Shown here: positions 1 through 12,507 of the stretch, one piece after another
Layout of the letters: each line of letters starts with the position of its first letter
Position numbering within the stretch: the first letter of the stretch is position 1
Assembly: GCA_034766995.1 (NCBI GenBank)
Contig: CM068318.1
Span: 40,005,956-40,069,955, forward strand
Source of the DNA: Acanthacorydalis orientalis
Lineage: Eukaryota > Arthropoda > Insecta > Megaloptera > Corydalidae
Direction of reading: 5' to 3'
DNA: 64,000 nucleotides
Notes under the pieces: model-generated
Database searches by the model: none
Told to the model about the DNA's origin: nothing
Seen by the model: the letters and a program-made list of their open reading frames with translations, nothing else
Position numbers and translations under genes: made by a program

Positions 1-456
1 ATAATCACTTCCTCAGTGAATCATAGTAAAGACTAGAAGAAATATGAAAACATACATTTTTATAAATGATTTTTTCACTCCACGAACAACAAATATAATT
101 AATAATTATTGTCATTTTTGATTATTTTTTATACACATTTCGATAGTAATGTCATCATTTCCGGAATTCAAGGTAAAACAAATTAGTACGACCTATAATG
201 ACAGATTTTTCTGAAATGAAACTAAGCTTTTTATCTCATTTATCTAATTTAACATCAACACAATGAAATGATGATTGAAAAAAATTAAGATTAGAATTCA
301 GAAAACAAAAAAATCAATTATTTTCCTATCAACATAGTAGCCAGTATGATACAAAGAAGTGCATTGGTATTATAGAAAGTAGATAATCGCTGCTTGTTCA
401 TATTATAAATAATTCTATTTAATAATAGACCGTTAAAGACCGAAAATATATTTATA

Positions 457-463
457 TCTATAT

Positions 464-519
<56 letters not shown>

Positions 520-520
520 G
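457..520. repeat. (TA)n microsatellite
   Basis: Slightly interrupted TA dinucleotide array. The 1-2010 interval otherwise holds only AT-rich sequence and further TA arrays at 681-722 and 1330-1374. I see no gene-like signal in it. Confidence 0.95.
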
Positions 521-676
521 ATTACTCATTAGTATTTATAATAATTTATTAACGGAAGTATAATAAATTATTTTATGAGTTTAATACAAGTTATTAATGA
601 AAGAATATCTTATATTTTTAATTTTAAAATAAAGTAAATTAAATTGTGAAACGTGTACGAGAGCCGATCTTTATTA

Positions 677-680
<4 letters not shown>

Positions 681-722
<42 letters not shown>
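681..722. repeat. (TA)n microsatellite
   Basis: Uninterrupted TA array. The short minus-strand open frame across it is a run of Tyr-Ile and is not a gene. Confidence 0.95.
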
Positions 723-724
<2 letters not shown>

Positions 725-1337
725 TTGTGAAGTCTGACATTTAAGTTATAGTTTTGAAAGTCCGCGAAACGTATTAAAAGGGTGGTGCCAATAAATAAAT
801 CCAAACATACTCGACCTTTTCCTCTATTTTCTATATAAAAATCTTTACTGAGAAAAGATTATGTTCTGAACATCAAATATACTGACAAACTTTTCCAATA
901 TCGAAATATTTATGTTTATTTGACTTGGAGCAAATATTTCATACAACGATAAATTTAATAAAAATGCTGATTTTTTACGAATAGCATAACGTTTGTTATT
1001 TTTTTTTTGTTGTTTAAGTATTCGAAAAAAATGTAAAAGAATACATATTTACTCTGTTGCTTCGTATATTAAATTTTCTTTTCAAAGAGAGTACCTGATA
1101 CTTCTTTTAATCTATATGATATATGAATAAAACGGAAAAAGATATAGGGTGGTTTTACATGAATTTATTATTCTTTAATTAATTTTAGAATTTTACAAGT
1201 TGTTTTACAGTTTTACACATTTTTGTTTTCAAAAATTGATTCAAATAAGGAATCATTATTTCTAAAAAGAGATTACTTTGGACAAAAATAATATTACTTT
1301 TATATTAAAACATCAAAATATTGTATTAATTATATAC

Positions 1338-1374
<37 letters not shown>

Positions 1375-2010
1375 CATAAAAAAATTCCTTTCATTTTTAA
1401 TTTTTCTAAATCTCTAACTGAAAAATAAAAATAAACACAAAATTTGCTCAATTGAAATGGACATGAGTGTATTAGAAAAACAGCAAATCATCTCAAATCA
1501 AAAGAAAATGGCTTTATATATAGGTTAGATTGTTTTATAAACACGATACTTGATAAATTATAAAGATATTAGAATATAAAAATATATTGCATGTATATTT
1601 TATAAAATATGTCACTGTTTAATAAAATTGCTCTGAAAATAATAATGCGAATACATTAATGAAAAAAATCAGCCATCCTCTTTTTATAATTTAGTACAAT
1701 TATTAAGAAACTGTGAGAAAAGTTTACTTATTACAAGTAAACAAAGTTCTACTCAATAATAGATTAAAAAAAGATATTAAATAATAATTTTAACGATTTT
1801 TCTAACACTTGATGTTCCAAGAATGAAGATTCCATTATAATCATTAATCATTTATTTGCTTATATCTCTGTGCATCTTGTAAATTGTGTATGAAAATTAT
1901 TACTTTTACAATATAATATTAAACCCTCACATATTGCTTCAATTATTTTTCTTTGATATTTATAAGATTTCTTTTCTGTCAAAATTTAGTATTTCAGATT
2001 TAAATAAATA

Positions 2011-3230
2011 TTAGGTTAGTGTACAAATAATTGCGGTTTTTAAAAGTGGATTTTAAGTTCGACGACGATTTTTCTAGTTACTGTTATCTTTTGTTATAGA
2101 CATGTGATACATCATTGTAAACAATGAAATTAGCACTACTGATTTAAGCTTATGTCTATTGTTTTCATTATTTAGTATTGTTAGATTATAACCTCTTAAG
2201 GAAGTCATGGAAAAAACGTAAATTCGCGCTATTTTGCTGTATGAGTTTAAATTGGGACATAAAGCAACAGAAACTGCTCGAAATATCAGATTTGTTTTTG
2301 GCGAAGAGTCAATTAGTGAACATACAGCTCAACAATGACTCTAAAAATGTCGTGAATGAAACGAAGGCCTTGATCATGAGGGGTTTGTAGACGTACTTCA
2401 GCTATAGACAATAATTATTTAAGAACCATTATCGAAGCGGGCCCACGTAAAACAAGTGGAGAGGTGGCAGAAGAACTCAATTTTGATCATTTAACAGTTG
2501 TTCGACATTTGAGATTAATTGGAAAAACAAAAAAGCTGGATAAGTGCATGCCGTATGAACTAAGCGTACATCAAGTAATTCGGCGATACGAAGTCTGCTC
2601 TGCGCTTCGATTTTGTAACATAAATGATTCCTTTCTTCATCGCATGTGATGAAAAGTGGATTTTCTACTACAATCGGAAACGTTCATTACAGTGGCTAGA
2701 CCGAGGAGAAGCCCAAAAATGTTTCCTGAACCGAAATTTCATGAAAAAAAGATTATAGTCACTGTTTGATGGTTGGCAAGTGGCATCATTCACTACAACT
2801 TCTTAAATCGTTGCGAAAGAATAACAGCAGAAAAATATTGTCAGGAAATTAAAACAAAGCATGAGAAGTTGCATCGTTTACGGTCAGCATTAATCCATCG
2901 AAGAGGACAAATTCTCCTTCATGAAGATGTCCGAGCATGCGACTCACAAATGATTTTAAATAAATTTTGTTATGAAACCTAACACTTGAATAATTTCCTA
3001 AAAGAGAAGGTTTTCAAGGATCAAGCATCAGCTCAAAGCGCTTTCGATGAATTCGTTCATTCCAGCACTCCAGAATTCTATCTTGTATTAATAATCAAAC
3101 TTGTTTCCCGTTGGGAGAAATGTGTGCAGGTCAATGGTCTTTATTTTTATTAATAAATTTAATTTTTAACTAATATATGTGTCTTTATACTCGATATGTA
3201 AAAACCGCAATTATTTTTACACCAAGCTAA
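2011..3230 (+). mobile_element. Mariner element, cecropia/Hsmar1-like, 1,220 bp
   Basis: Both ends are visible. The left end begins TTAGGTTAGTGTACAAATAA and the right end, read on the other strand, begins TTAGCTTGGTGTAAAAATAA; both continue into TTGCGGTTTTT. TA lies directly outside each end (2009-2010 and 3231-3232), the target duplication expected of mariner. The ends strongly resemble those of the Hsmar1/cecropia group. The element is 77 bp shorter than its relative at 37072-38368, and that difference fits a deletion around the third catalytic aspartate. Non-autonomous. Confidence 0.93.
2190..3154 (+). pseudogene. Decayed mariner transposase (cecropia/Hsmar1-like)
   Basis: Remains of a D34D mariner transposase, the cut-and-paste enzyme that binds the element ends. 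Readable pieces in order are the N-terminal helix-turn-helix region, the linker (HLRLIGKTKKLDKCMPYEL), the first catalytic motif TCDEKWIFYYNRKRSLQW, and the block IHYNFLNRCERITAEKYCQEI. The second catalytic motif reads LLHEDVRACDSQ where LLHDN is usual, so the aspartate is now glutamate. The SPDLSPTDYH block with the third aspartate is deleted: a stop follows NKFCYET and homology resumes at LNNFLKEKVFKDQ. There are several frameshifts and stops. It ends with the family-typical WEKCVQVNGLYF. It cannot make active enzyme. Confidence 0.92.
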
Positions 3231-3444
3231 TAGATACATAATAATAAAGAGTAAGGAAAGGATATACCAAAGGAGATGGTTGTTTTGAAGAGAACTCTAC
3301 ATACTAGACTGACTTATCAGAAACAGGGGTGAGATCTATTATTATTATATAAACGTTTGTTAAAAACATCTAAGCAAGTATTGAAAAATAAAATACTATT
3401 TCATTTAAACCGTTAGGTTGACACTGATATCAAATATGTGTAAG

Positions 3445-3447
<3 letters not shown>

Positions 3448-3519
<72 letters not shown>
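3448..3519. repeat. (TA)n microsatellite, about 72 bp
   Basis: Uninterrupted TA array, one of the longer in the window. Confidence 0.97.
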
Positions 3520-3521
<2 letters not shown>

Positions 3522-3524
3522 TTA

Positions 3525-3990
3525 AATAAAGCGTGATGCGTTCATTCGATTTCGATATTGAATACTTAACCTGACCTCAACCGTAAGATATCTCTTATGA
3601 AATCAAAATAAATAAATAAATAAAAAACGAAACCGCATATCGCAAGCAAAGAATGTCGATGGACGACGCGACGGCCAAGCGACGTAAAGATAAAGACTTG
3701 AACATGACATAACTGACGCATTTGCATTCGAAGATTAGCATTTTTCATGTCACAACAAATGTGATTAATCTAATTTCAAGTATTATTCCGTACCATCGGT
3801 GTATTGACCTCCCACATCAATAGTGTCTAGTCAGTCATGCCTTCTTGTACGCTGTGTGTGTGTTTTTATTCTTCTTTTCAGTATTCAACGTCGACATCTA
3901 GAGATGCTGATCATAAAATTGATATAGCACCTACCGCGACGTTATTGCATGACATCATTCCATAAAACCGTTCCGGCTTTTGTTCTCGCC
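3525..3990. other. CpG-richer unique stretch, function unknown
   Basis: This stretch is less AT-rich than its surroundings and has many CpG dinucleotides (for example GGACGACGCGACGGCCAAGC near 3661). The only open frames are about 60 codons long and match nothing I recognise. It could hold a regulatory element or a small exon. Nothing further is visible from 3990 to 5030. Confidence 0.4.
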
Positions 3991-5034
3991 AAATGCAACT
4001 GCTTAATATATATGTATATAAAAAAAACGTTTGTTAATTTTCATGTTTTAGATGTCTAGAAGACATCTGCAAGTTATACTTCTATTCGAATTTCAATAGA
4101 GCTAGATTATGTTGGTAACATATTCGTTTTCTTGCTGATTAATGTCATGAAAAGAAAACGAAAGTATTTATTTAATCTCATCTGCCATGACATATTAATT
4201 AACTAATAAATTTATTATGGACTTTTATTTTACATTTACTAAACGCTTTTACTTTCAAAACGCTTAAAAATCATTGAGCTTTCGCTTCAGCGAAATGCTG
4301 AATGTGTCATAGTTAAAAATTACATATTATATATAAATTCGTGTACTTTCTAAATTTTACAGACCAAAGAGAAAGAAGAATTCGTAAACATATTATTCTT
4401 AGTCAATACATTTACTGACTTATCTGTATTTATTCGTACATTTCCATTTTTATACATAGAATGTAAAAATGTCTGGAAGCAAAATATAATTGTTGCAAAG
4501 GTGAAACTATTTAAATTCTAGAGCAATAATAACGCACTTCAGAAACTAACTCTTAATAGTATACCAAAATCATTCAAAGGTACATAAAATAATTCAAGAT
4601 CTCAGGTAAATTAGAACGCTAATAATAAAGTCATATGCAATCTAAATTCATCTTCCTTTTTTATGATTTACTAAAAATTATACCTTATATTACCGTTTGA
4701 TTTACCTAAATTACTTTATAAAATATTGAAAGAAATTATTAGAATATTAAAATTAAGTTTCTGGAATACGTCAGTCATCCATTAATAATCTTGAATGTCT
4801 TCCGAGGAACTCTGGAGTTTCACCGACTGAATTGAAAAAAGTAAGCTTGTCAGGGAATGTAAAATGTGCTCTACTTTTTAGCTAAACCATAACCTAAACT
4901 TAATCCATGTGATCTAAAGATAATTTGCTAATTACAAGTCATGATCCTCTGTATTCAGCAGTCGATTAAGAGCTAGGAGACTAACAATGATCACACAAAT
5001 ACATGGCAGTAGATAGAATGAATTAATGTTTATA

Positions 5035-5035
<1 letters not shown>

Positions 5036-5106
<71 letters not shown>
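5036..5106. repeat. (TA)n microsatellite
   Basis: TA array with one interruption, directly abutting a mariner-type end on its right. Confidence 0.96.
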
Positions 5107-5107
<1 letters not shown>

Positions 5108-5192
5108 GAGAGTCGTTTGATAAGTATGGTAAAAAAGAAACTTAAACACCGTTTTTTGGAAAAAAATGATTTGATTTCTCAATATAGTCTCT
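5106..5192 (-). mobile_element. Mariner-like terminal fragment
   Basis: The sequence after the TA array reads CGAGAGTCGTTTGATAAGTA, the form of a mariner terminal repeat preceded by TA. On the minus strand the adjacent bases read GDYIEKSNHFF, similar to the C-terminal end of mellifera-type mariner transposases. No partner end is visible, so this is a terminal stub. Confidence 0.6.
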
Positions 5193-5613
5193 AGTCTAGT
5201 CTAATAATTATATAAAACCAAAGATCATCAAAAAACACAATAAGATGAATAAAGGAATAATCATTGTCAATTCTTAATCTTCAATTAATCCGTGACAATA
5301 CAGAACGACTTTTGTTAACATTATTTTTACAATGATTCAATTACTTATTATAAAATAAATATATTTCATAATATGTGAACACATTCAACAAACTCTTTGC
5401 TATAAATCTAATCAAAAATCGGAACGAATAAGTTCACAAACAAATTAGTAATTTAACTGACAAATAACAAGAATCAAAAAAAAAATAAATAAAAAAAATC
5501 AGAATATCATTGCTCAGATCTAAAAGTATAACCGTGTAATGAAAATTCTTATATAAACAACTCTCTCTGGAATTAGTTAATTACTGTTTGTATCCTCAAG
5601 CAGGTATCTATTT

Positions 5614-5614
5614 A

Positions 5615-5670
<56 letters not shown>
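5614..5670. repeat. (CT)n(TA)n compound microsatellite
   Basis: A CT run passes directly into a TA run. The same CT/TA pairing recurs inside the palindromic repeat copies at 13503-13978 and 17680-18165. Confidence 0.95.
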
Positions 5671-5673
<3 letters not shown>

Positions 5674-7133
5674 ATCCGAAACTAGAAAATGCATTCTCCA
5701 AATATTTCTAATTAAACAATCTAATGCTTGTCTTGTCTACGAATATGTAATAACTAGTTTTTGTTGTCTAGAAATTAATGTTTGTTCTTGATTACATTTC
5801 ACTTATTAACATTCCAGACGCTTGGCACTTCTTCTTATGTCTATAACTGTTTTTAATTTTCATATAGATTTTATAATTCCTTATTGTTTTTTCTCTTTTC
5901 TAATAACATTTTCATATTTGTTTCTTTTAAGTTGTCGAATTATTTTTTTCGTTCAAACAATGTTTTTCCTGTATAAAAAATTGTAAATTATAGATTATGT
6001 TTATCTTCAGAAAAAGTGGAATATTTAGTAAGCTTATTAAGTAGTGTCATCCAAATAACTTTAATGAATAATCCATCCTTGATGAAACTTTTTCCTGTAT
6101 ACTCCTTAACCTCTTCGATATTTAATTATTCGGTATGTACCTAATAATAACCTCTTCGGTTATTATTTTTTATAATTTATTTCCTTCTGATAACCAGATA
6201 ACCTAAGCATCACTTTTACACCCCCGATTATAGACTTGGGTTCGAATCATCTCTTATTTTCTTACTTAAACTCATTATTAAAATATAACAGAAATTAAAC
6301 TGGAAAATTATTAGATGTTAATTTATTTTCTCCTGGTATACAAACAAGTTAACGATCACTTTTATATCATTAATTACACTTAGATTTGAATCACTTCTTA
6401 TTTTTTTAACTTAAATTCGTTCCTAAAATATAACAAGAATTTAACTGATAAATTATTAGATCTTAATCTGACAACAAAAATAAATTATGTTTTTTGTGGT
6501 TTACATTGTCAGCTATTTTATAATACAGTCATCGAATACTTAATCACATTTTCGATCTTCTTGGAGTTTACAAAGATTAAAATATAAAAATTAAAAAGAA
6601 TAGTGCTGTCTTCTACATATTTTTATTTTTTATATTTTTAATATAATGGTTTAAACATTTATTCTTATACAATAGTAAGTAGTACTGTAAATAGTTAAAT
6701 TTTACAGTCTTGTTAAGAGAAAAAATATATAAAAAAATGACATATTTTCCGGATAGAAGATAGAAATTTAATATTTTTGTACTAATCGAAATTCATTGAT
6801 TTAATACACAAATAATGAAAATGTATTTCTTGATGAGAAATCATTCTCAGTCCATAAATGGCTCATACGCCTCTAATTTCAAATATCAGTAAATTAAATT
6901 TGTATTTTTTTTTATATAAAAGTTAATAATTTAATCAAAATATATTTTCAAACATGTAAAACTTCAAATAATTTATAAATAATGTTAGAAAACATGTCAA
7001 AGTAATTAATCCCATTACAATTATAAAAGAAAACTAACTTGTATTCTTGTAGAGGTATAAACTTAATAGAAAAGTATTAATTTGATTCTTATAATTAGAG
7101 CTCTACATTGTATAATTTTATAAAAGCATTGTG
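5671..7133. other. Plain AT-rich DNA without recognisable features
   Basis: I see no open frame, repeat or element end that I can support here. Confidence 0.6.
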
Positions 7134-7155
7134 TGTATATATATATATATATATT

Positions 7156-7187
<32 letters not shown>

Positions 7188-7190
7188 TGA
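7134..7190. repeat. (TA)n microsatellite
   Basis: Interrupted TA array. Confidence 0.95.
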
Positions 7191-7580
7191 ACGTATGGCA
7201 ATTGATTCATATTTAATAATGTTTTTTCGCCTTTTAAATACATTTTGTTCTATTTTTAACTTTGTTTCAAAGTGACGTTTGTCTATTTGAATAATAATGA
7301 ATTTCAGTGGAAATATGATACACTCGTTTATTTATCTTGAAAGCAGTAACATCTTCACAGAAATAATCATCACATTTTATGAAGTTCAACTGAATGCATA
7401 AATCGTTACTAGGAACGAGAATTAAATTATGTACCGCTTTATTAAGTTTTAATATCATTTTACGATTATATCTTATTCTGTCTGTATATTTACTAAATCT
7501 ATTTTTAGAACGGTTATAAACACGATTGTTTATTCTTTTTTTAAGTAGTTGTATTTTGAAATCTAATTAGATATAATTGA

Positions 7581-7581
<1 letters not shown>

Positions 7582-7634
<53 letters not shown>

Positions 7635-7645
7635 ATATATATATG
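7582..7645. repeat. (TA)n microsatellite
   Basis: TA array with one CT interruption near the right end. Confidence 0.95.
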
Positions 7646-7905
7646 TATGTATTTATTTGTGTGTGTTTGTTTAAGTATGTGAATTGTATTTATATTATGA
7701 AAATAACTACAAAATTGTTTTTATAATACTGTCAAGATCAAAAACAGATTCATTACAACATGAATGTTGCTTTAATTAAAACACAAAAATGTTTCTTTTT
7801 TTAAATTGATAATAATGTACATTCATTTGACATCTTTGTCAAGCTTTGTTGAAAATATAAATTCTTTATTAGAATTGATGATATAACTAATGGGTAAAAA
7901 ATAGT

Positions 7906-7914
<9 letters not shown>

Positions 7915-7944
<30 letters not shown>

Positions 7945-8044
7945 TACTATTTTTATGCTATTTATATATATATATCTTTATATATATATATATATTTATG
8001 TAGTTTTATACTATTATTTATCTTATTTTTATATATTATTTAAT

Positions 8045-8093
<49 letters not shown>
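7915..8093. repeat. Three TA arrays in 180 bp
   Basis: TA blocks at about 7918-7944, 7965-7996 and 8048-8093, separated by short AT-rich spacers. Confidence 0.93.
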
Positions 8094-8096
<3 letters not shown>

Positions 8097-8496
8097 ACAT
8101 TTGTGGGAATTCTCTGCATAATTTTTGTATATAATAGCAGTTTAAGAACACTTTACGGTGTCACAACTCAAATAAACTAACTGAAATCTAAAAAAAAAAT
8201 AAAGATTACCAATTAAAAAAATAACTATTTTAAATCCTATAAACTGTTGATATTCCGGATGTTGAAAATACTTTCCATGTATTAAAAATATTATCAAAAA
8301 CAGATTTCTTGGCTGTTTTTCAAAACTGTCATTTGTAAATCAGGTAAAGTCTAAAAAATCTGACCCCTAGTTAAAAGAAAATTTTTTTAATTTACTCCTC
8401 AACTGTAAAAAATATTTATTTTAGAACTGAATACTAGTTTATCAAATAAATTCTTTATAATAGTCAAAAAATGTAATCTTTAATAGTCAAGATATG

Positions 8497-8509
8497 CTCA
8501 TATAATATA

Positions 8510-8560
<51 letters not shown>
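8497..8560. repeat. (TA)n microsatellite
   Basis: TA array preceded by a short run of TATAA units. Confidence 0.95.
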
Positions 8561-8563
<3 letters not shown>

Positions 8564-8704
8564 AAAAGTACATATATTATTAAAGAGAAAAAGAATTAAA
8601 TTTTAATATAATTATATTATTGAAAAATTGGAACTGATTTCTTTTTATACTATTTATTACAAAGAGAGCTTTAATGGATATTAATACTTTCCAGAGATTC
8701 AAAT

Positions 8705-9555
8705 AATTCTAAGACAGCTTTTAAAAACATGTATCAGAAAAAAGAATACCTTAATCTACTAGTTAAAATCGAAAATATCTTTTCTGAAAATTAATCTATT
8801 TGCTACAAATACAATCGACAAAAAATTAAAAAATAAAATAAACTAAGTAATTCTAAAATAACTTTTAAAAATATTATATTTATCACAAAAAAGAATAGTA
8901 TAATCTGCAATGTAAAATCTAAAATATCTGTTCTGAAAATTAATCTATTTGCTACAAATACTATCGACAAAAATTGGAAAATAAAACAAACTAAGTAATT
9001 CTAAAATAACTTTTAAAAATATTTGTCACAAAAAAGAATACTTTAATCTACCATGTGAAATCTAAAATATATGTTCTGAAAATTAATCTATTTACATCAA
9101 ATACACTCAACAAAGAAATGAAAAATAAAATAAATTACGTAATTCTAAACTAACTTTTAAAAATATTATATTTATCACCAAAAAGAATACTTTAATCTGC
9201 TGTGTAAAATGTAAACTATCTGTTCTGAAAATTAATCTATTTGTATCAAATACAAGCCACAAAAAATTGAAAATTAAAATAAATAAAGTAATGCCGAAAT
9301 AAATATTAAAGTATTTATCGTCAAAAAGAATACTTTAATCTGTTCTGTAAATCTCTATGTGTATCACATACAACGTACAAAAAATTTAAAATTAAATAAA
9401 TAAAGTAATTCTAAAAACAAGTTTTAAAAATATTTATCACAAAAATAGTACTTTAATCTGTTCTGTAAAGTCTAGACTATCTGTCCTGTAAATCTAATCT
9501 ATTATATATTACATACAAACTATGAAATATGGAAAAATAAGATAAAGTAATTCTA
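8705..9555. repeat. Tandem array, seven starts, ~145-bp period
   Basis: Units begin with AATTCTAAAATAACTTTTAA or close variants at 8705, 8849, 8997, 9141, 9290, 9407 and 9549. Spacings are 144, 148, 144, 149, 117 and 142 bp. Each unit carries in order a Lys/Phe-rich start, AAAAAGAATACTTTAATCTG, CTGTTCTGAAAATTAATCTA, then ACAAATAC and a poly-A-rich tail. Units 2-4 are most alike. The fifth has lost about 30 bp and the seventh is truncated after a few bases. This is satellite-like and non-coding. From 9556 to 10395 I see nothing further. Confidence 0.93.
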
Positions 9556-10395
9556 TTTCGATAAAAGAATGTCTGGGATTTGTTGCTATTTAATCTAAAA
9601 GATTTCTCAAATTTAAATCAATTTTAAGAAGAAAATAGTTATTAATGAAAATATTATAAAATTAACTTGCAAGTTGTCATTTTATATTTTTCTAAGTAAA
9701 TAATTTGAAGATATACTTGTATAAACAGACAAAACATATTAATTATGACACACAAAAAAATTATAATAATCAGCAGAAAGTACCTGAGACACTTTGGTAA
9801 TAAACTCATAAATTAGTCATTATTTTTATTACTTAATTCAATAAAAACTTCTTTATAACTGTACAAGCACATTCATGTATATCAAAATATTACACAGGAG
9901 ATTTGAAAACAAAATAAAATAAATATTATGTATATTATACTCATCATTTTAATAGAATTTAGCAGAAACGAATTATTTTTTTGATTTTTTTCAGATCGAT
10001 TCAGAAGGACAGAAAAATTTAATAAGATTTTTCTGTACCTTGACACTGAGCATGTTGGCATCGTCATTAAAATACGAATAACAATAAAAAATATTTAATA
10101 ATAAATTTTTGATTTAATTTTATTAAAAATGTTTTAATGGGATTTATCGAGCAAAAAAAGATTTATCAGTAAATATAGTTTAGAATTCTTAAAAATATAA
10201 GTAGATAAATTATCTAGCATAACATTCTTCAATTGCATGTTTATGAATTGTATTTTATTTATGTATTGTATCTTTTTAAAATATTTAACAAACTTTACTA
10301 AGCTCATATAGAGACAATCTTACTGTGAGTGTTTTTAATCACATAATCGAAGCATATGCATCTAGTTTCATTTCTGCTAGCCAATTTTGTATATA

Positions 10396-11216
10396 TAAGG
10401 TTGGTAGCAAAATAATTGCAGTTTTTATTTTATGAATTCTAACAATAATTTTTCCCAATGAAAGTGTCATTTCATCGTGTTTATGTTAATATCATTTTAA
10501 TGTCCATTTTTCGGTCCGTATTTTGGTAACATCGACTTAGGTTTTATTATTAATTTTGCTTCTGTCAGGATTTAAATTACGAGGCGTGATCTAAAGGTTT
10601 ATTATTATATAAAAATATACAGATAAATTATATATATATATATATGTATAATGCAGGGCACGAACAAATGGAGTGGTTGTTTGCTTGCTGCTCTGTTAAG
10701 GACTGACTGTTGCCGGGTACGCTATGGCGTTCGCAAGGTCCTTTATCTATGGCATTAGTCATCATATATGATAACAACCATACCCTTCTTCATTTGATTT
10801 TGTACGTTATATCAATCTTTTACATCAATATTATTCCCAGTTTCAAATTGGTCTATTGAATTAAAGATTGAAAAGAATCAAATAAGAACAATTTTTTTGT
10901 AAAAAATGAAATTGAAAATGATAGTAAACTAAACGATACTTTTGGTGTGGGTACTGTGCCAATGGTGGTTCCAAAAATTTCGTGCTGGGGTCGAGAGCCT
11001 TGAAGATGAAAAAGGTCGCGGACGTTCTTCTTCAGTTCATAACGACCAACTGAAGGCGTTTGTTGAATCAGAATCGCGCACAATCATTCAAGAGCTTGCA
11101 CAAAATTAGGCATTAGTCATCTAACACTTCTCGACCACTTCATATCACTTAAATTAAAAAAAAAATGTATATGAATTTGAAGGTAATAAACAACAATTAT
11201 TTTTTGTACCAACTTA
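10396..11216 (+). mobile_element. Deleted cecropia-type mariner, HTH-only class (copy 1)
   Basis: The left end (TAAGGTTGGTAGCAAAATAA) and right end (TTAAGTTGGTACAAAAAATA on the other strand) are each flanked by TA. Inside is a degenerate N-terminal transposase with the WWFQKFRAG-like block, the GR..SSVHNDQLKAF block and the second helix-turn-helix. Coding ends at the same place as in copies at 15897, 42536 and 43675, and the catalytic domain is absent. A block of about 275 bp at 10568-10841 is foreign to the other copies. It has stops and cannot be translated. Confidence 0.88.
10568..10841. other. Foreign insertion within a mariner copy
   Basis: This block interrupts the mariner between ATTAATTTTGCTT and CAAATTG, which are nearly adjacent in the copies at 15369 and 15897. 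It holds a short TA run and a GC-richer part (GACTGTTGCCGGGTACGCTA). I see no terminal inverted repeats and do not recognise it. Confidence 0.6.
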
Positions 11217-11582
11217 ATATTTTAATTTATATTTTTTGTTTAGAGTGTGTTTATTAGTGTTTTCTGATTAGATTTCAAGGTAGTTTTTATTTTTGTAATA
11301 GTTAACTTGTTTCAAAACATATTTTCCTGTCATATCTAAAAAGAAGTTCTGTTATTTTAATTATATTTTTATTTGTATACGAAAAGATCTATTTGTGTCA
11401 ATTTATTAATTTAGTTTAGTATTTTTGTTTTCACTTTTACCTTTTAAATACGATTTATTATATTTGGATTAAATCAGTTATTTACTGAGAAAGATTTAAT
11501 CTATTATTTTCAATTTTTTTCAAAAAAATATTTTATTAAGTGTCAAATAAAAAAATAATCGTATTTAAAAACTATTCTTTAA

Positions 11583-11690
11583 CATCTATTTGATAGTGGT
11601 ACACGTGTCGGAACTAGTAGTGAAAAACAGACACTTAGTTGATTCAAACGGATAAAGTCCATCAGGAAAACGTAAAAATAAAAGTATATA
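11583..11690 (+). repeat. Partial copy of the palindromic CACGTG repeat
   Basis: The stretch from ACATCTATTTGATAGTGGTA through ACACGTGTCGGAAC and AACAGACACTTAG matches one arm of the repeat at 17680-18165 (ATATCTATCTGAAGATAGCA, then ACACGTGCCGGAA). It is a diverged partial copy. Confidence 0.75.
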
Positions 11691-11802
11691 CAAGTTTAAT
11701 GAAAAAAAAAAATAAATTGATTTATCTACAAGATAGTGGAGTCTGTATTGAAAAATTGATGTTTACTTCCCGGAAATGTCCTAAAAATAAAACTATTTTG
11801 AA

Positions 11803-12060
11803 ATGAAAGCCTATAACGCGCAGAAAACTCAGCCACCTTATCACATGTATGGTTTCAAATCGATCTGTCTGCTTGTAATGTGCGCCATCAGTATTTGTAT
11901 CACGGCGTCTGTTTACATTTTTAATAATGCACTGAAGGAAATAGTCGAACACGCGAACATTCTACGTTCAACTATTACCATACGCGGCCATTTACCGAAA
12001 CGACGAACGGTCCAACTCGTGCGGACGCATCAGCCATATCATCATTCGACCGAAACGTGA
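11803..12060 (+). CDS. Candidate small membrane protein or first exon, 85 codons
   Basis: An ATG-started frame of 85 codons in a CpG-richer patch (about 11800-12300) within AT-rich DNA. The product would have a short N-terminus ending at about residue 18, one hydrophobic segment at about residues 19-40 (ICLLVMCAISICITASVYIF), then a basic, His/Arg-rich tail. This resembles the start of a type II membrane protein, but I recognise no family. A GAA|GTGAGT splice-donor-like site lies at 12106-12114, after the in-frame stop. An in-frame donor before the stop is not obvious. No repeats overlap it, so host origin is plausible. A chance frame cannot be excluded. Confidence 0.3.
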   Translation: MKAYNAQKTQPPYHMYGFKSICLLVMCAISICITASVYIFNNALKEIVEHANILRSTITIRGHLPKRRTVQLVRTHQPYHHSTET

Positions 12061-12350
12061 AACTTTATTTCCGTTCGCGTAACTTCATCTAGCCGGTTCT
12101 CTCGCGAAGTGAGTTAAATGTCTGTTTGTACCAACAGTGTACAGGAAAACGTCGGACACTAGTCACGACTCTTTAATAAATCGTACATCACTCGATATTT
12201 CAAACGTGTTATGTTCCGGAAATCTGCAGCTGCGAGTGGCGGCGCTACTCATAACTTGATTGTAGCATTGTAGTAGTGCTTCGAAGGCGTATTATGCATT
12301 CTTTTGAAATTTCAATAATGACGCTTCGCCACGTCTCGTATCATCTCTTA
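12061..12350. other. CpG-richer unique sequence downstream of the candidate exon
   Basis: This continues the base composition of the candidate exon, with CpGs such as CTCTCGCGAAGTGAG and GAGTGGCGGCGCTAC. It has no convincing frame and might be UTR, intron or regulatory DNA. Confidence 0.35.
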
Positions 12351-12507
12351 TTTACATATATTATGTGAAAATATTTGCTTGTAGAGCGTAATGGGAGAAT
12401 TTTGCAAATTTTATCGATTTTTCAATGTAATTTGATACAAGTCTTCATGTACCGATTCAAAGACCATAATATTTTATGTATAATGATCAGTTCCTTAAAT
12501 TACTTAA

